Of a stretch of 64,000 nucleotides of DNA, positions 62,986-64,000 are shown piece by piece. Position 1 is the stretch's first letter; each line of letters begins with the position of its first letter. This DNA comes from Lewinellaceae bacterium (GTDB taxonomy: Bacteria > Bacteroidota > Bacteroidia > Chitinophagales > Saprospiraceae), in contig JACJYL010000001.1 in the NCBI GenBank assembly GCA_020636105.1, forward strand, positions 62,001 through 126,000, read 5' to 3'. The notes below the pieces were generated by a model. That model saw nothing but the letters and a program-made list of their open reading frames with translations. It was not told the DNA's origin and did not search any database. The translations under genes were made by a program, and so were the position numbers.

Positions 62986-64000
62986 TTGAAAACAAAACTA
63001 CTATATATTATTTTTATTTTCTGTGGGTTAACAAAAATATTGTCAGCACAGATTAGCCCTTTGGCAGATTCTTCCTTTATTGTAAAAAATGATCTGGAAG
63101 AATCCCAGGATTCTCTTGTCCTGCCATTGGATTCTATCTCGGTGGATTCTATTTCCCCAACCCCTGTTTCTCTGCCTGCTACTCCAAGGCTTCAGTATAC
63201 TATTTCTTCAGATTCTCTCGACGCCGAAGTGATCTCTTCCGCCAGGGATTCCATGATAACCGATATTATTAATCAAAAGATTCATCTTTACGGAGAGGCA
63301 ACGGTTGATTATAAAACCATTAATCTCAAAGCCGGGCACATTGTGCTGGATTGGAATACCAGTATTGTGACGGCTGACGGGCTCCCGGACAGTACCGGAA
63401 GGATGGCCAGCTTTCCGGTGTTTAAAGACGCCACCCAGGAATTCCAGGCCAAAAGTATGAAATACAATTTCAAAACCGAAAAAGGGATCGTTTACGACAT
63501 TACTACCCAGCAGCAGGAGGTGATTATCCACGCTGCCCGGTCTAAGTTTATCAGCAATCCTCCAAAAGACAGCACCGAAGAAAAGCAGGACATCATTTAT
63601 TCTGAAGATGCTATTTTTACCACCTGTACTGCCGAGGAACCTCACTTCGGGGTACATAGTAAAAAACAAAAGATTATTGCCAATAAGATGGTGGTTTCGG
63701 GTCCGCTCAATCTTGAAGTAATGGGGGTGCCGACTCCTTTGTGGTTGCCTTTTGGCTTTTTCCCAGTCACTCAGCCAAGAGGTACGGGGCTCTTATTTCC
63801 TGAATTTGATTTTTCCGCTGATCAGGGCATGGGCCTTAAAGGACTCGGCTGGTTTTTTCCCCTGGGTGAGCATTTTAACTTGTCGCTTCGCAGTAATGTT
63901 TACTTTTTTACCGGAACCTGGGGCCTGTCGGCAGCCTCCCAGTACAAGAAGAAATACAAATACGGCGGGAGTTTTAACCTGGGCTTCGACAACAGAAGGG
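62986..64000 (+). CDS. lptD: LPS-assembly protein LptD (Bacteroidota type, 3' end outside window)
   Basis: The plus strand reads open to the window edge in the frame of KIHLYGEATVDYKTINLKAG, LDWNTSIVTADGLPDS, YNFKTEKGIVYDITTQQQEV (OstA/LptA-like jelly-roll) and the barrel start LPFGFFPVTQPRGTGLLFPE. This is the LptD family that, with LptE, places LPS in the outer leaflet. It begins with a signal peptide (KTKLLYIIFIFCGLTKILSAQ, one residue over) and a Ser/Pro-rich segment (~30-70). No ATG is in frame near the signal; the TTG at 62986 is the best start. It is divergent from the amidase gene, sharing the 94-nt region between them. Confidence 0.85.
   Translation, partial: MKTKLLYIIFIFCGLTKILSAQISPLADSSFIVKNDLEESQDSLVLPLDSISVDSISPTPVSLPATPRLQYTISSDSLDAEVISSARDSMITDIINQKIHLYGEATVDYKTINLKAGHIVLDWNTSIVTADGLPDSTGRMASFPVFKDATQEFQAKSMKYNFKTEKGIVYDITTQQQEVIIHAARSKFISNPPKDSTEEKQDIIYSEDAIFTTCTAEEPHFGVHSKKQKIIANKMVVSGPLNLEVMGVPTPLWLPFGFFPVTQPRGTGLLFPEFDFSADQGMGLKGLGWFFPLGEHFNLSLRSNVYFFTGTWGLSAASQYKKKYKYGGSFNLGFDNRR

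Overview
The window is chromosomal DNA from a member of the Bacteroidota, most likely a Saprospiria-type (Haliscomenobacter/Lewinella-like) or related marine/freshwater heterotroph. The evidence is type IX secretion C-terminal domains (a type A-like tail at 16.3 kb and a gliding-motility-associated type B tail at 53.8 kb), several exact TAnnTTTG promoter boxes, almost no Shine-Dalgarno sequences, TonB-dependent receptors, OmpA/PD40 proteins, a Bacteroidota-type LptD and a moderate GC content. The genus is inference.

Layout. 0-1 kb: the 5' part of a SpoU/TrmH rRNA/tRNA methyltransferase and a decayed aldehyde dehydrogenase N-terminus. 1.2-5.6 kb: a three-gene 2-oxoacid:ferredoxin oxidoreductase operon whose first gene fuses the gamma subunit to a GltD-like flavoprotein and a ferredoxin tail. 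5.8-14.7 kb: SMUG2-like DNA glycosylase, an unusual OmpA-like protein with five cysteine-paired repeats, CDF metal exporter, 2TM protein, SMC, alpha/beta hydrolase. 14.8-21.9 kb: PLP aminotransferase, a secreted beta-propeller protein, a GT39-type membrane glycosyltransferase with TPRs, acyl-CoA carboxylase beta subunit.

21.9-27.2 kb is an accessory island: an AT-rich AIPR-family gene, a broken IS91-type transposase, an AT-rich TIR-TPR gene and a methyltransferase, separated by imperfect hairpin elements that begin with AAC and end with GTT and look like integron attC sites or an analogous cassette boundary. AIPR and TIR proteins are both linked to anti-phage defence. This is the most accessory-looking part of the window.

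27.2-32.7 kb: a complete tripartite RND efflux operon on the minus strand. 33.2-35.5 kb: KatG with an intrinsic terminator. 35.7-40.7 kb: VanX/DdpX-type dipeptidase, acyl-CoA synthetase, TPM-domain protein, D-Ala-D-Ala ligase. 40.8-50.0 kb: two TonB-dependent receptors, a membrane TPR-adenylate cyclase, a thioredoxin-type arsenate reductase and two small proteins. 50.2-58.3 kb: two very large envelope/secreted proteins (OmpA-PD40 and a T9SS adhesin-like protein). 58.5-64 kb: cytochrome c, PurK, MlaD-like MCE protein, N-acetylmuramoyl-L-alanine amidase, and divergent to these the start of lptD, which makes this end an envelope-biogenesis cluster.

Most genes are ordinary core functions. The things to follow up are the cassette-like defence island and its hairpin elements, the C-x17-C repeat protein at 6.6 kb, the PorG-GltD-ferredoxin fusion, and promoters that sit so close to start codons that transcripts should be leaderless.
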